Positions 15,484-24,710 of a stretch of 64,000 nt of DNA are shown here, piece by piece. Below the pieces are notes generated by a model. It was not told the origin of the DNA. It ran no database searches and saw only the letters and a program-made list of their open reading frames with translations. The position numbers and the translations under genes were made by a program. This DNA is from Caulobacter segnis ATCC 21756 (GTDB taxonomy: Bacteria; Pseudomonadota; Alphaproteobacteria; Caulobacterales; Caulobacteraceae). Positions within the stretch are counted from its first letter, which is position 1. Each line of letters opens with the position of its first letter. The DNA lies in assembly GCF_000092285.1 (NCBI RefSeq), contig NC_014100.1, forward strand, positions 2,604,001-2,668,000. The letters are read 5' to 3'.

Positions 15484-17814
15484 ATGCGTCGTTCTCTGCT
15501 GGCTGCTTGCTCTTTCGCGATCCTGGGCCTGGCCCACGCGGCCAGGGCCGAGGAGGTCAACGCCGCCGGCCCGCCGGTCGACGAGCAATCCACAGCCGTG
15601 GAAGCGGTCGTGGTCACGGGTGAGAAGACCTCGCGCTCGCTGCAGCAGACCGTCACCAGCGTCGCCGTGACGACGGCCGCGCGCATCGAGCGCGAGAACA
15701 TCCAGACCTTCTACGACGTGGTCGCTCGCACAGCGAACATGAGCGAGACCTACGGCAAGACCGGCTTCACGATCCGGGGCGTCAGCAACATGAACGTCTC
15801 GGGCGGCGGCACCGGCGGTCTTGCGACGGTCTATGTCGATGGCGCGGCCCTGCCGCTCGAGGCCGTCTATGGCGGCCCGCTCGAGATGTGGGACATCGGC
15901 CAGGTCGAGGTGCTGCGGGGGCCGCAATCGACCCTGCAAGGCCGCAACTCCCTGGCGGGCGCGGTCGTCATCACCTCGGCCAACCCGACCTACACGCCCC
16001 AGTTTCGCGCGCGCGTGAACCTGGCCAGCGGGGACGAGCGCACTTTCGCGATCGCGGGCGGCGGGCCGATCGTCGCCGACCAACTGGCCTTCCGCGCCTC
16101 GGTCGAGAAGAAGGACAGCGACGGCTTCGTCTACAATCCGACGCTGAAGCGGGACATCGACGCGCTCGACAGCCTCAATATCCGGGGCAAGCTGCTGTTC
16201 ACCCCGACCGCTCTGCCAGGCCTGAAGGCGACGCTGACCTACGCCCACAGCGATCGCGATGCGGGCTACCAGTTCACCTATGCGCGCATTGACACGCCCG
16301 ACTACTACAAGCACCGCGTGGACCTGTCGGGCGATCCAAACCGCACCAAGACCAAGACCGATATCCTGACGGCCGACGTCGCTTACAAGTTCAACGACGT
16401 GCTGACCTTGAACGCGATCGCCTCGCTGAACACGGTCAAGACCCGGTCCGTCTATGACCTCGATTTCCAGCCGGTCCGGACTTCGTACGGCGCGCGCCGT
16501 ACGAACACGGATACGGCCTCGCAGGAGTTGCGCCTGAACTATGACGGCGAGCGCCTGAAGGGCCTGATCGGCCTCTATCACGCCAAGCGCGACGCCCAGG
16601 ACCTGACCGCCAGCCAGGTCAATGTCGCCTTCCCGCGGGCGACCCTCGTCAGCACCCTGACCTCGACCCTGCTGGCCAGCGTGCCCAGCCCGACCGCAGC
16701 CCAGCAGGCGGCCGCCGCGGCCCAGGCGAACGCCTTCGCCAATCTCTACATCGCGGCCCTGCCGGTCATCCCGGTGGACTATTCGGGCGATCAGCCCTCG
16801 GTGATCGACACCAGCGCCATCTTCGCCGACGCCAGCTTAGCTCTGACCGACAAACTGAGCCTGCTGGGCGGCTTCCGCTACGACCACGAGAAGAACACCA
16901 GCAGCAGCAGCCAGGTCGCCAGATTCACGGGGACCTATCCCACGGCCTCGGCCTTCGGCGCGTACGCTCCCTATGTGACCCTGGTGAACGCTTTCGTCGC
17001 CAACATGGTGGCCCAGGCGGGGTCCACCGCGCCGCAGGACACCCGCAAGTTCAACGCCTTCCTGCCGAAGGTCGGGGTCAAGTACGAGTGGACGCCGGAT
17101 ATCAACACAAGCCTCGTCGCCCAGCGCGGCTACCGTTCGGGCGGCTCGACGGTGAACATCGCCCGCTCGACCGTCGCGGCCTACGACCCCGAGTACACCT
17201 GGAACTACGAAGCCTCGCTGCGCACCGCCTGGCTGGACGGGACGCTGACGGTCAACGCCAACGCCTTCTATGTCGACTGGAAGGACCAGCAGGTGACGGT
17301 GAACCTTGGCATCAACAGCTACGACTACGAGGTCCGCAACGCCGGCAAGTCGCACCTCTACGGCTTCGAACTGGAGGTCGCCCAGCGCGTCACCGAGGCG
17401 CTGTCGTGGTATGCCTCCCTGGGTCAGACCAAGACCAAGTTCGACGACTTCACGATCACGTCCGGCGTCGACACGCGCGACCTGGCGGGATCGGAGTTCC
17501 CCTACGCGCCGCATTGGACGGTGGCGATGGGCGGTGACTATCGCTGGTCCAACGGCCTGATCGCGCACCTGGACGGCGCCTATCGGTCGCGCAGCTATTC
17601 GTCGGCGGGCCTGCAGCAGGCCCAGGACGATGTCGTCAAGGACCGCGTCGTGTTCAACGGCCGCTTCGGCTACGAGCGCGCGCATTGGGGCGCCTACATC
17701 TATGGCAAGAACCTGCTGAACGCGACCTACGCTCAGTACACCCGCGCGGACGTGGGCGTGGCGATGCTGAGCGAGCCCCGGATCCTGGGCCTGACCCTGG
17801 AGACCCGCTGGTGA
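15484..17814 (+). CDS. TonB-dependent siderophore-type receptor
   Basis: The 776-residue protein has a signal peptide (cleavage near Ala-Arg-Ala-Glu), a TonB-box-like Glu-Ala-Val-Val-Val-Thr-Gly, a plug with Thr-Ile-Arg-Gly-Val and Val-Leu-Arg-Gly-Pro-Gln-Ser-Thr-Leu-Gln-Gly-Arg, and a barrel ending in Glu-Thr-Arg-Trp. The GGGGG ribosome-binding site supports the ATG. It is the first gene of a three-gene unit whose other members are a small membrane protein and a PepSY membrane protein, an arrangement seen with ferric-siderophore or heme uptake. A candidate Fur box precedes it. It probably imports a ferric complex; the ligand is not known. Confidence 0.88.
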   Translation: MRRSLLAACSFAILGLAHAARAEEVNAAGPPVDEQSTAVEAVVVTGEKTSRSLQQTVTSVAVTTAARIERENIQTFYDVVARTANMSETYGKTGFTIRGVSNMNVSGGGTGGLATVYVDGAALPLEAVYGGPLEMWDIGQVEVLRGPQSTLQGRNSLAGAVVITSANPTYTPQFRARVNLASGDERTFAIAGGGPIVADQLAFRASVEKKDSDGFVYNPTLKRDIDALDSLNIRGKLLFTPTALPGLKATLTYAHSDRDAGYQFTYARIDTPDYYKHRVDLSGDPNRTKTKTDILTADVAYKFNDVLTLNAIASLNTVKTRSVYDLDFQPVRTSYGARRTNTDTASQELRLNYDGERLKGLIGLYHAKRDAQDLTASQVNVAFPRATLVSTLTSTLLASVPSPTAAQQAAAAAQANAFANLYIAALPVIPVDYSGDQPSVIDTSAIFADASLALTDKLSLLGGFRYDHEKNTSSSSQVARFTGTYPTASAFGAYAPYVTLVNAFVANMVAQAGSTAPQDTRKFNAFLPKVGVKYEWTPDINTSLVAQRGYRSGGSTVNIARSTVAAYDPEYTWNYEASLRTAWLDGTLTVNANAFYVDWKDQQVTVNLGINSYDYEVRNAGKSHLYGFELEVAQRVTEALSWYASLGQTKTKFDDFTITSGVDTRDLAGSEFPYAPHWTVAMGGDYRWSNGLIAHLDGAYRSRSYSSAGLQQAQDDVVKDRVVFNGRFGYERAHWGAYIYGKNLLNATYAQYTRADVGVAMLSEPRILGLTLETRW

Positions 17815-18374
17815 GCGCGATCTGGGTTCTGGTCCTCACACCGCTGCCCGTCGCCGGCGCGACCTTGCTGAAACGGGCCTGGGAGGGGCCAGGCCCTCGA
17901 CGCCCCTGGCTGATCCTGGGCGGGTGGAGCCTGCTGGTCCTGGCGATCGGCGCCTCGGTTCCGCTGATGGGCCCCGCGCGCGGCCCCGCCGCCGTCCTGG
18001 CGGTCGGCTCCCTGGCGGCGCTCGCCTTCGTGGCGATCGGCGTCGAGCGTCGGAACGCTCGAAAGAAGGCCGCGCGCGAGCTGGCGCCCGAACCTTCGGA
18101 CCGCCGGCGCGTCGCCTGGCGCGGCTGGCTGCGCGGCTTCCTGGCCGGTCCGCTCGCGGGCGTGGCCGCGCTGGGCTGCGGCCTCGCTGTGGCGATCTGC
18201 GCCCCGGGCCAGATCCAGAGCCGGATGGTCATCGGCGGACTGATCGTCCCCTTTCTCTGGGCTGGCGGCATGGCCTGGACGCTTTCCGACGACAAGATCC
18301 TACGGGCCTTCGCGGTCCTCGCCAGCGTCGCGACCCTGACCCTGGGCGCGGCCTTCCTGAAGGGCGCGCTGTGA
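17811..18374 (+). CDS. Small integral membrane protein of the iron operon
   Basis: The 187-residue product has several hydrophobic segments (near residues 2-15, 30-45, 55-75, 105-125, 135-155 and 165-180) separated by Arg-rich turns. The GTG start at 17811 overlaps the receptor stop by 4 bases (GTGA), and the stop shares one base with the PepSY gene (TGATG). Siderophore operons of proteobacteria often carry short membrane proteins (DUF3325 or DUF3649 types) in exactly this place, but I cannot assign it to one of them. A role in handling iron or reducing ferric siderophore at the inner membrane is inferred from position only. Confidence 0.7.
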   Translation: MSAIWVLVLTPLPVAGATLLKRAWEGPGPRRPWLILGGWSLLVLAIGASVPLMGPARGPAAVLAVGSLAALAFVAIGVERRNARKKAARELAPEPSDRRRVAWRGWLRGFLAGPLAGVAALGCGLAVAICAPGQIQSRMVIGGLIVPFLWAGGMAWTLSDDKILRAFAVLASVATLTLGAAFLKGAL

Positions 18375-19900
18375 TGGACGCTTCCCCCGACAAGATCGCA
18401 CCTAAGACATCCAAGGCTGTGGGCGCGCCGATCTGGCCGAAGATCCCGGCGGATTTCGTGCGCGCCATGCTGGCCGGTCACTCGGCGCTGGGCCTGGCGT
18501 TCGCGGCCTTGATCTATCTCGTCTGCTTCTCGGGATCGGTGGCCGTGTTCACCCAGGAGTTCGGCCGTTGGGAGCAGCCTGCGGGACCAGTCCTAAGCTC
18601 GGTTTCGCCGAACGCGGTGGACGCCGCCGTCAAGGCGACACTGGCCGAGATCCCGCAGCCCCACGATCTGCTTGTGCGCCTGCCGACGCCCGACCAGCCT
18701 CGCTTGAGCATCCACGGCGAAGACGCCAGCGGTCGCGAGCACACCTATGTCGCCGACCAGGCCGGGCGGCTGGTCGGCGAGGCGCGGACGCCATGGACCG
18801 AGTTCCAGGCCGAGCTCCATACGGTGCTGCACCTGCCGCGCGCCTGGGGCGGGTTCGTGGTCGGGCTGACGGGCGTGGCGCTGTTGTCCTCCCTGATCTC
18901 GGGCGTGCTGTCCCATCCCCGGGTGTTCAAGGACGCCTTCGCCTTGCGTTGGGGCGGCTCCAAGCGCCTGCAGGAGGCTGATCTCCACAATCGGATTTCG
19001 GTCTGGGGCCTGCCGTTCCATCTCGCCGTGTCGTTGACCGGCGCCTTCCTGGGCCTGACGACGATCATTGTCGGCGTCCTAGCCTTGGCCACCTTCAAGG
19101 GCGACGCCAGCAAGGCGTACGCACTGTTCCAAGGGCCGACCGTCAAGGACGATCCGCGTCCCGCGGCCAAGGTCATCGACGTCCGTTCGGGCCTCGACGC
19201 CGTCGCCGCCCGCTACCCGGACGCGCGACCGACCTACATTTATGTCGAGCATCCCGGCGAGCGCGGTCAGCACGCCATCATCAATCTCGCCACCGACGGA
19301 CGCCTGTCGCGCGGCGAGACCGTGGTGGTCGACGGCGAAGGTCGAATTCTGGGCGAGGTCGGATATGAGAGCGGCTCATTGGGCTTCCGCGTGCTCTCGG
19401 CCATGACCCCGCTACATTTCGGCTGGTTCGGCGGCTGGCCGGTCAAGGTCGCCTACTTCCTGCTGGGCCTGGGCTTGACCGCGGTGACCTCGAGCGGCGT
19501 CGCCATCTGGCTGGCGCGGCGTCGCGACAAGGGCCGGCCGGCGCCGCGGTGGGAACGCCTCTGGGTCGCCTTCGCGTGGAGCCAGCCCCTGGCCTATGCC
19601 TTCTCGGCTCTGGTCAGCCAGCTGTCCCCCACCCCCGCTCCGGTGGCCGCGTGGGGCCTCGCCACCCTTATGGCATGCGGCTCGGCCGCCATCGGTACGC
19701 CAGCCCGCATATCAAAAGGACTTCGCCTGATCAGCGCCGCTCTTCTCGCCTCGGTCGCCATGGCGCATGGGGCGTCGCAAGCTGGCGTGATGGCCGATCC
19801 GGCCGGCTGGGGCGTCGACGCGGCGCTAATTGGGACCGCGCTGTTGCTGGCGCTAACAACCCTGCCCCGACGGTCGACCGCTGGCCAACACCAGCGCTGA
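18374..19900 (+). CDS. PepSY-associated membrane protein (iron-regulated, PiuB-like)
   Basis: The 508-residue protein has the layout of PepSY-TM proteins. It has a first membrane helix (about residues 38-58, Leu-Ile-Tyr-Leu-Val-Cys-Phe-Ser-Gly-Ser), a periplasmic PepSY region, further helices including Pro-Phe-His-Leu-Ala-Val-Ser-Leu-Thr-Gly-Ala, a second PepSY-like region and a C-terminal group of helices. Conserved His residues on the helices (for example in Glu-Leu-His-Thr-Val-Leu-His-Leu) fit a heme- or iron-linked reductase role suggested for this family. It is translationally coupled to the preceding gene. Probably acts with the receptor to release iron from an imported chelate. Confidence 0.82.
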   Translation: MDASPDKIAPKTSKAVGAPIWPKIPADFVRAMLAGHSALGLAFAALIYLVCFSGSVAVFTQEFGRWEQPAGPVLSSVSPNAVDAAVKATLAEIPQPHDLLVRLPTPDQPRLSIHGEDASGREHTYVADQAGRLVGEARTPWTEFQAELHTVLHLPRAWGGFVVGLTGVALLSSLISGVLSHPRVFKDAFALRWGGSKRLQEADLHNRISVWGLPFHLAVSLTGAFLGLTTIIVGVLALATFKGDASKAYALFQGPTVKDDPRPAAKVIDVRSGLDAVAARYPDARPTYIYVEHPGERGQHAIINLATDGRLSRGETVVVDGEGRILGEVGYESGSLGFRVLSAMTPLHFGWFGGWPVKVAYFLLGLGLTAVTSSGVAIWLARRRDKGRPAPRWERLWVAFAWSQPLAYAFSALVSQLSPTPAPVAAWGLATLMACGSAAIGTPARISKGLRLISAALLASVAMAHGASQAGVMADPAGWGVDAALIGTALLLALTTLPRRSTAGQHQR

Positions 19901-20305
19901 TTGTCGATCGGCCTCGCGCAAGCTTCAGCCCATCTCGACATATATCGCGAGCTCTTCGAGCGCGCCCGTTGAGAGCGCGACCTTGAGGTGATCCAGGAAA
20001 GCTGAACCCCGCGCGCCCAACAATCGCCGGGAGGCGACCTCGCTCCAAGAGACCAGGCGGCCCGCCTCCGGACCGTGACTGACCAGCGAGACGCGCGCCG
20101 AGTATGCGGCGCCAGGCGCTGCTGGCGCTGAGACACGACCAGCTCGCGGCCATGGTCGCGCTCCACACCGCGCTCGGCGGCGGCGTGGAGCCGACAAAGC
20201 GATCGCGAACCGCCGGACTCGAAGCCCCGGAACGACGATCCACACACGCCACCGACGCCCTCACGGGTCCTCGCCGATTTCGCGGGGCGTGGAACCTCGA
20301 ACCTG
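19901..20305. other. Gene-free stretch with a decayed coding fragment
   Basis: This 405-base stretch between the iron operon and the SDR gene has no intact gene I can support. The plus strand at 20104-20196 encodes a NodT-like tail, listed separately. The minus-strand frame near 19925-20090 gives a protein-like but unrecognised tail ending in Ala-Ile-Tyr-Val-Glu-Met-Gly. I see no promoter or terminator of note. Confidence 0.5.
20104..20196 (+). pseudogene. Remnant of a NodT-type efflux outer-membrane lipoprotein
   Basis: One frame reads Arg-Gln-Ala-Leu-Leu-Ala-Leu-Arg-His-Asp-Gln-Leu-Ala-Ala-Met-Val-Ala-Leu, then His-Thr-Ala-Leu-Gly-Gly-Gly-Val-Glu. This closely follows the conserved C-terminus of NodT-family RND outer-membrane factors, which end in a variant of Ala-Leu-Gly-Gly-Gly-Trp. 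Nothing upstream in the same frame continues the protein, so it looks like the last piece of a deleted gene. A chance match cannot be excluded. Confidence 0.4.
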
Positions 20306-21094
20306 TTAGACGGTCGGCACCGTCCCACCATCTATGACGAACTCCGCGCCGTGGATCGCGGCGGCGCGATCCGAGGCCAGATAGGCGATGACATCGGCGA
20401 CCTCGAAGGGTTCAGCCCCGCGACCGATCGAAATTCCGCCAAGGCCCCGCAAGACGAGCTGACGCGCGTCCTCGATCGTTCCGCCGTTGGCATCCTGGAG
20501 ACGCTTGAGAAATACCCCCGCCGACTCGGTCATGATCCACCCCGGCGAGACGACGTTGACCCGCACGCCCTTCGGACCCAGTTCCTTGGAAATCGACTTG
20601 CTGTAGGTCCTGAGCGCGGCCTTGGCGGCGGCGTAGGCCGTGGTCGCTTCGGGAAGCGGCAGGACCGACTGGATGGAGGTGACGTGCACCACCGCGCCGG
20701 CGCCGCGCTCGATCATCTGCGGGATCAGCAGGCGATCGAGACGCACCGCGGCCAGCAGGTTTAGATTCAGCTCGGAGAGCCAGTCGTCGTCCGTCAGGGC
20801 GACGAAACCGCCGCCCGGCGCGGTCGAGCCGCCCATGACGTGGGCGAGGATGTCGATGCCGCCCAGACGCTCGAGCGCCGCCTTGGCGAAGCTTTCCCCG
20901 CCCTCGGCCGTCGTCAGGTCCGCTTGGACGAACTCGACGCCGTCAATGGGCTCCAGGCTCCCGCGGGCGGCGGTGACCACGCGGGCGCCGCCGGCCAGGA
21001 AACGGTCGACGGTGGCGCGGCCCAGGCCCTTCGAGCCGCCGCTGATGAGGACGCGCTTGCCGGCGAATTCGGTCGGATCAGCCCTGAGGGTCAT
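20306..21094 (-). CDS. Short-chain dehydrogenase/reductase (SDR)
   Basis: The 262-residue protein has the NAD(P)-binding Gly-Gly-Ser-Lys-Gly-Leu-Gly at about residues 19-25, the Asn-containing central sheet region and the catalytic Tyr-Ala-Ala-Ala-Lys with an upstream Ser in Val-Thr-Ser-Ile-Gln-Ser. This is a complete classical SDR active site, so it should be an active oxidoreductase of alcohols, ketones or sugars. It is the second gene of a two-gene unit with the SnoaL-like gene (4-base overlap), divergent from a LysR regulator that probably controls it. The substrate is unknown. Confidence 0.88.
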   Translation of the reverse strand: MTLRADPTEFAGKRVLISGGSKGLGRATVDRFLAGGARVVTAARGSLEPIDGVEFVQADLTTAEGGESFAKAALERLGGIDILAHVMGGSTAPGGGFVALTDDDWLSELNLNLLAAVRLDRLLIPQMIERGAGAVVHVTSIQSVLPLPEATTAYAAAKAALRTYSKSISKELGPKGVRVNVVSPGWIMTESAGVFLKRLQDANGGTIEDARQLVLRGLGGISIGRGAEPFEVADVIAYLASDRAAAIHGAEFVIDGGTVPTV

Positions 21095-21420
21095 GCCGTG
21101 ATCTCCAGGGCTTTGATCGCGTCGTCTTCGAGCGTGAAACGGTAGGTGAAGCGGATCGGGCTACCCTTGAAGTCGCCATGAGCGGGGCCTTCGACGACGA
21201 CCTGGTCGTCCTCGCGCCGGACGGTGTCCGGCGTGAAGATCGCCTTCACGGGGACCACGGCCTCTTCAAACAACCCCTTGATTTCGGCGCGTCCCCGAAA
21301 GACGGCGCCATTATCGCGAAGGACAGCGTCGGCCGCGAACGGTTGCAGCATGGCGGCGATGTCCAGGCGGGCGTTCGCCGCCACGTACGCGGCGATCGGG
21401 GATGGAAGGTCGAGAGGCAT
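21091..21420 (-). CDS. SnoaL/NTF2-like small protein
   Basis: The 109-residue product has the pattern of the nuclear-transport-factor-2/SnoaL fold: an N-terminal helix (Ile-Ala-Ala-Tyr-Val-Ala-Ala-Asn), [18 protein letters not shown] and a curved C-terminal sheet ending in Leu-Glu-Ile-Thr-Ala. Such proteins are small cyclases, isomerases or ligand binders. ATG 21420 has an AGGA ribosome-binding site and gives a normal family length; the longer frame to 21477 adds an unlikely extension. It overlaps the SDR gene by 4 bases and is the first gene read away from the LysR gene. Confidence 0.78.
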   Translation of the reverse strand: MPLDLPSPIAAYVAANARLDIAAMLQPFAADAVLRDNGAVFRGRAEIKGLFEEAVVPVKAIFTPDTVRREDDQVVVEGPAHGDFKGSPIRFTYRFTLEDDAIKALEITA

Positions 21421-21553
21421 CGCTTCGGTCCTAATTACTGCGGTCGTGGCCGGGATGGCTGCGAGCGCGCTCGCCAACCAAGGTAGCGATGGACAGGCGA
21501 ACGATAATCAGGACAATCTGGGATGCTTCATCACGAAATACGGGACAATTGCC

Positions 21554-22471
21554 GTGCACAGTCTGACGGAATTGGACGCCGTTCTAATGGTCGCCCGGCA
21601 CGGCAAGTTCCGTAAAGCTGCGCTCGAGCTTGGGGTTTCAACGACCGCCCTCAGCAACGCGGTCGGAAAGCTGGAGCGCACGCTCGGCGTACGGCTGTTC
21701 AACCGCACGACGCGAAGCGTCTCCCTGACCGAGGCGGGCCGGCGGTTCGTTGCGCAGGTCGCGCCCGCCGTGAGTGACATACGTGAGGCGATGGAGGTCG
21801 CGCGCGCTCAACAGGCCACGCCGTCGGGCACATTGCGCATCAACGCCTTCCCGACGGCGGCCCGGGAAATCTTCTCCTGGCTCGTGCTACCGTTTATGCG
21901 CTCGCACCCTCAGGTTCACATCGACATCGTCACCGAGGGCCGCTTGGTGGATATCGTCGCGGGCGGCTTCGACCTTGGAGTCCGGAGCGCAGACCTTGTG
22001 CCAGCCGACATGATCGCGCTTCCGTTGGGTAGCGGACGGCGCAATGTTGTGGTGGCTTCTCCGAGCTATCTGAAGTCGCATGGGACGCCGATGGTCCCCC
22101 AGGACCTCGCCGCTCATTCCTGTCTGCGCGTCCGACTTCCCAATGGCGCGATCTATCGCTGGCCGTTCGAGAAAGACGGGCAATCGGTCCATATCGACGT
22201 CGAAGGCGTCATCACCCTGGACGAAGCCAGCCTTGCCCGTACGGCGGCCCTGGCTTCCGTCGGGCTCACCCTGGCGATGGAGTCCGACGTGCGGGGCGAC
22301 ATCGAGGCTGGCCGCCTTGTACGCGTGCTCGAGGATTGGACGCCTACCCTCTCGCCCTTGAGTCTCTACTATCCGAGCCGCCGCAACCCGACCGCCGCCT
22401 TCAAGGCGTTTATCGACTTCGCGCGGCGGCACAACGGCGCGGGCGACGCCGTGAGCGCTTCGATAGGTTGA
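21554..22471 (+). CDS. LysR-family transcriptional regulator
   Basis: The 305-residue protein has an N-terminal winged helix-turn-helix (about residues 3-62, with [11 protein letters not shown] and Leu-Phe-Asn-Arg-Thr-Thr-Arg-Ser-Val) and a substrate-binding-like effector domain. GTG at 21554 is the start because it places the DNA-binding domain at the very N-terminus and has GGGAC ahead; the open frame extends to 21224 across the promoter. It is divergent from the SnoaL/SDR pair with 133 bases between, the usual LysR arrangement, so those genes are its likely targets. Confidence 0.9.
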   Translation: MHSLTELDAVLMVARHGKFRKAALELGVSTTALSNAVGKLERTLGVRLFNRTTRSVSLTEAGRRFVAQVAPAVSDIREAMEVARAQQATPSGTLRINAFPTAAREIFSWLVLPFMRSHPQVHIDIVTEGRLVDIVAGGFDLGVRSADLVPADMIALPLGSGRRNVVVASPSYLKSHGTPMVPQDLAAHSCLRVRLPNGAIYRWPFEKDGQSVHIDVEGVITLDEASLARTAALASVGLTLAMESDVRGDIEAGRLVRVLEDWTPTLSPLSLYYPSRRNPTAAFKAFIDFARRHNGAGDAVSASIG

Positions 22472-22641
22472 GACGCGCCAGGCGCCCGCTTTACAGGTTA
22501 CGGCGAGCGGGCTTCCTGTAGATCACGAGGCTTGGAGAAGGCGCACGGTGTTCGCCGGACACAAACGCGAGAGGCGGACGACGGACGAAGATCCGGCGAA
22601 TATGCTACCGCTACCCCACGCGATCATGATTGTGAGCCCCT

Positions 22642-23067
22642 CTAGGGCGGGCCCGACAGATCGACGACCTCGCCGTCTTCCTTGGTGAAACTGGATGGGA
22701 GGCGATCGAGCAGATCGAACACAACCTCAGACGGCCGGCAGAGCTTGACGCCGCGCTGCGTGACGACCAGCGGCCGATTGACCAGGATCGGATGGGCGAC
22801 CATCGCGTCGAGGATTTCCGCCTCGCTGACGTCATCGGCCGTCAGGCCAAGCTCTTCGGCGGGCGCGCCGCGCGTGCGCATCAATTGACGGAAGGTCAGG
22901 CCGGCCGCGCTGGCCAGGTCGCGCAACTGGTCGTGGGTCCAGCCGGTCTGCAGGTATTCGATGACCGTCGGCTCGTAACCAGCGGCTCGGATCATGGCGA
23001 GGACGTTGCGAGACGTGCCGCAGCTGGGGTTGTGGTAGATCACCACCGGGAAATCAGGGGCGCACAT
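22642..23067 (-). CDS. arsC: Glutaredoxin-dependent arsenate reductase
   Basis: The 141-residue protein begins with Val-Ile-Tyr-His-Asn-Pro-Ser-Cys-Gly-Thr-Ser-Arg-Asn, whose Cys16 is the catalytic thiol of the glutaredoxin-coupled ArsC family; Arg residues later in the chain complete the arsenate site. It reduces As(V) to As(III) in the cytoplasm, using glutathione and glutaredoxin, so that Acr3 can pump it out. It is the last gene of the arsenic operon, 11 bases after acr3. A second, unrelated type of arsenate reductase lies two genes upstream. A decayed copy of part of this gene is found at 43943-44018. Confidence 0.92.
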   Translation of the reverse strand: MCAPDFPVVIYHNPSCGTSRNVLAMIRAAGYEPTVIEYLQTGWTHDQLRDLASAAGLTFRQLMRTRGAPAEELGLTADDVSEAEILDAMVAHPILVNRPLVVTQRGVKLCRPSEVVFDLLDRLPSSFTKEDGEVVDLSGPP

Positions 23068-23078
23068 GGGTCACCGTC

Positions 23079-24149
23079 TTAAGCTTTGAAGGCTGTGTCG
23101 CCGCGCGCGGCGGCGACCTTGCGTACGGCCTGGCCGCGCTCGTACCAGGGCTTGGAGGCGTTCACGATCGCCACGATCGAGAGCATCACCGGCACCTCGA
23201 TCAGCACGCCGACCACGGTGGCCAGGGCCGCGCCCGACTGGAAGCCGAATAGGCTGATGGCGGCCGCCACCGCCAACTCGAAGAAGTTGCTGGCGCCGAT
23301 CAGGGCCGAGGGCCCGGCCACGCAATGGGCCTCGCCGCTCACGCGGTTGAGCAGATAGGCCAGGCCCGAATTGACATAGACCTGGATCAGGATCGGCACG
23401 GCCAGCAGGGCGATGACCAGCGGCTGCTTGAGGATCTGCTCGCCCTGGAAGCCAAACAGCATGACCAGGGTCGCCAGCAGCGCCACGATCGACAGCGGCT
23501 GCAACACCGACAGGAAGCGGCTCAAGGCCGCCTCACCCTTGGCCAGCAGCGCCTTGCGGATCAGCTGAGCCGCCACGACTGGCGCGACGATGTAGAGCCC
23601 GACCGACAGGGTCAGGGTCGACCAGGGCACGGTGATGGCTGAAAGGCCCAGTAGCAGACCGACAATCGGCGCGAAGGCTACGATCATGATGGTGTCGTTC
23701 AGAGCAACTTGGCTGAGGGTGAAGTTCGGCTCGCCCTTGGTCAGGTTGCTCCAGACAAAGACCATGGCCGTGCACGGCGCGGCGGCCAGCAGGATCAGGC
23801 CGGCGATGTAGCTATCGATCTGATCGGCCGGCAGGTAGGGCCGAAAGAGCTGGCTGATGAAGATCCAGCCCAGCAGCGCCATCCCGAACGGCTTGACCAG
23901 CCAGTTGATCAGCAGGGTCACCGAGATCCCGCGCCAATGGCGCGCGACCTGCCCCAAGGCCGCGAAATCGACCTTGATCAGCATAGGGATGATCATCAGC
24001 CAGATCAGGGCCGCCATCGGCAGGTTGACCTTGGCGATCTCGGCCGCGGCGATCAGGCGGAAGGCCGGCGCGAAGACATGGCCAAGCGCGACGCCGGCGA
24101 CGATGCAAAGCCCCACCCACACGGTGAGGTAGCGTTCAAAGATGGACAT
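23079..24149 (-). CDS. acr3: Arsenite efflux permease Acr3
   Basis: The 356-residue inner-membrane protein has ten expected helices and the ACR3 (bile acid/arsenite/riboflavin transporter) signature around residues 120-150. This includes Ala-Ala-Pro-Cys-Thr-Ala-Met-Val-Phe-Val-Trp, with Cys126 matching the essential membrane cysteine of Acr3, followed by Gly-Glu-Pro-Asn-Phe-Thr-Leu. It exports arsenite as an antiporter. It lies between two arsenate reductase genes in the order arsR-arsC-acr3-arsC on one strand. Confidence 0.94.
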   Translation of the reverse strand: MSIFERYLTVWVGLCIVAGVALGHVFAPAFRLIAAAEIAKVNLPMAALIWLMIIPMLIKVDFAALGQVARHWRGISVTLLINWLVKPFGMALLGWIFISQLFRPYLPADQIDSYIAGLILLAAAPCTAMVFVWSNLTKGEPNFTLSQVALNDTIMIVAFAPIVGLLLGLSAITVPWSTLTLSVGLYIVAPVVAAQLIRKALLAKGEAALSRFLSVLQPLSIVALLATLVMLFGFQGEQILKQPLVIALLAVPILIQVYVNSGLAYLLNRVSGEAHCVAGPSALIGASNFFELAVAAAISLFGFQSGAALATVVGVLIEVPVMLSIVAIVNASKPWYERGQAVRKVAAARGDTAFKA

Positions 24150-24176
24150 CCAGGATCCTGATCGGGCGGCGGAGAA

Positions 24177-24710
24177 CTAGGCGGCGCTCTCGTCCGGCGC
24201 GATCGACTTGCCGATCTCGTCGAGACGCTTTTGCAGCGACAACCGGTCGAGCGAGGCCATCGGCAAGGCGCAGAAGAGCGTGATGCGGCTATTGAGCTGG
24301 CGGTAGGCCTCGGCGAAGGCCAGGGCGATCTCGGCTTCGGAACCGACGGCGTCGCCCGGGTTGGGGATCCCCCAGTGAGCGCTCATCGGCTGGCCCGGCC
24401 AGATCGGGCAGACCTCGCCCGCGGCGTTGTCGCAGACGGTGAACACGAAATCGAGGTCGGGGGCGTCCGGGTTGGTCTCCAGCGAGAACTCGTCCCATCC
24501 CTTGGAGCGCAGCTCATGGGTCTTGTAGTTGAGGCGCTGCAGGAGGCTGATAGCGTGGGGATTGACCTCGCCGCTCGGCATCGAGCCGGCGGAATAGGCG
24601 ACGAAGCGCCCCGCCCCGGCCCGGTTCATGATGCACTCAGCCAGGATCGATCGCGCCGAATTGTGGGTGCAGAGAAAAAGCACGTTGTAGGGACGGGTCT
24701 GGGCGGTCAT
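24177..24710 (-). CDS. arsC: Thioredoxin-type (LMW-phosphatase-like) arsenate reductase
   Basis: The 177-residue protein has the phosphatase P-loop Cys-Thr-His-Asn-Ser-Ala-Arg-Ser at residues 14-21 and a downstream Cys pair (Cys93 and Cys101, in Cys-Asp-Asn-Ala-Ala-Gly-Glu-Val-Cys). These are the three thiols of the thioredoxin-coupled ArsC relay known from S. aureus pI258. It reduces As(V) independently of the glutaredoxin-type enzyme in the same operon. ATG 24710 overlaps the arsR stop by 4 bases; a longer frame to 24809 would run through arsR. Confidence 0.92.
   Translation of the reverse strand: MTAQTRPYNVLFLCTHNSARSILAECIMNRAGAGRFVAYSAGSMPSGEVNPHAISLLQRLNYKTHELRSKGWDEFSLETNPDAPDLDFVFTVCDNAAGEVCPIWPGQPMSAHWGIPNPGDAVGSEAEIALAFAEAYRQLNSRITLFCALPMASLDRLSLQKRLDEIGKSIAPDESAA

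Noticed and set aside
21224..21553. Upstream extension of the LysR gene
   Set aside because: It would put over 100 residues before the DNA-binding domain and cover the divergent SnoaL gene; LysR proteins begin with the helix-turn-helix.
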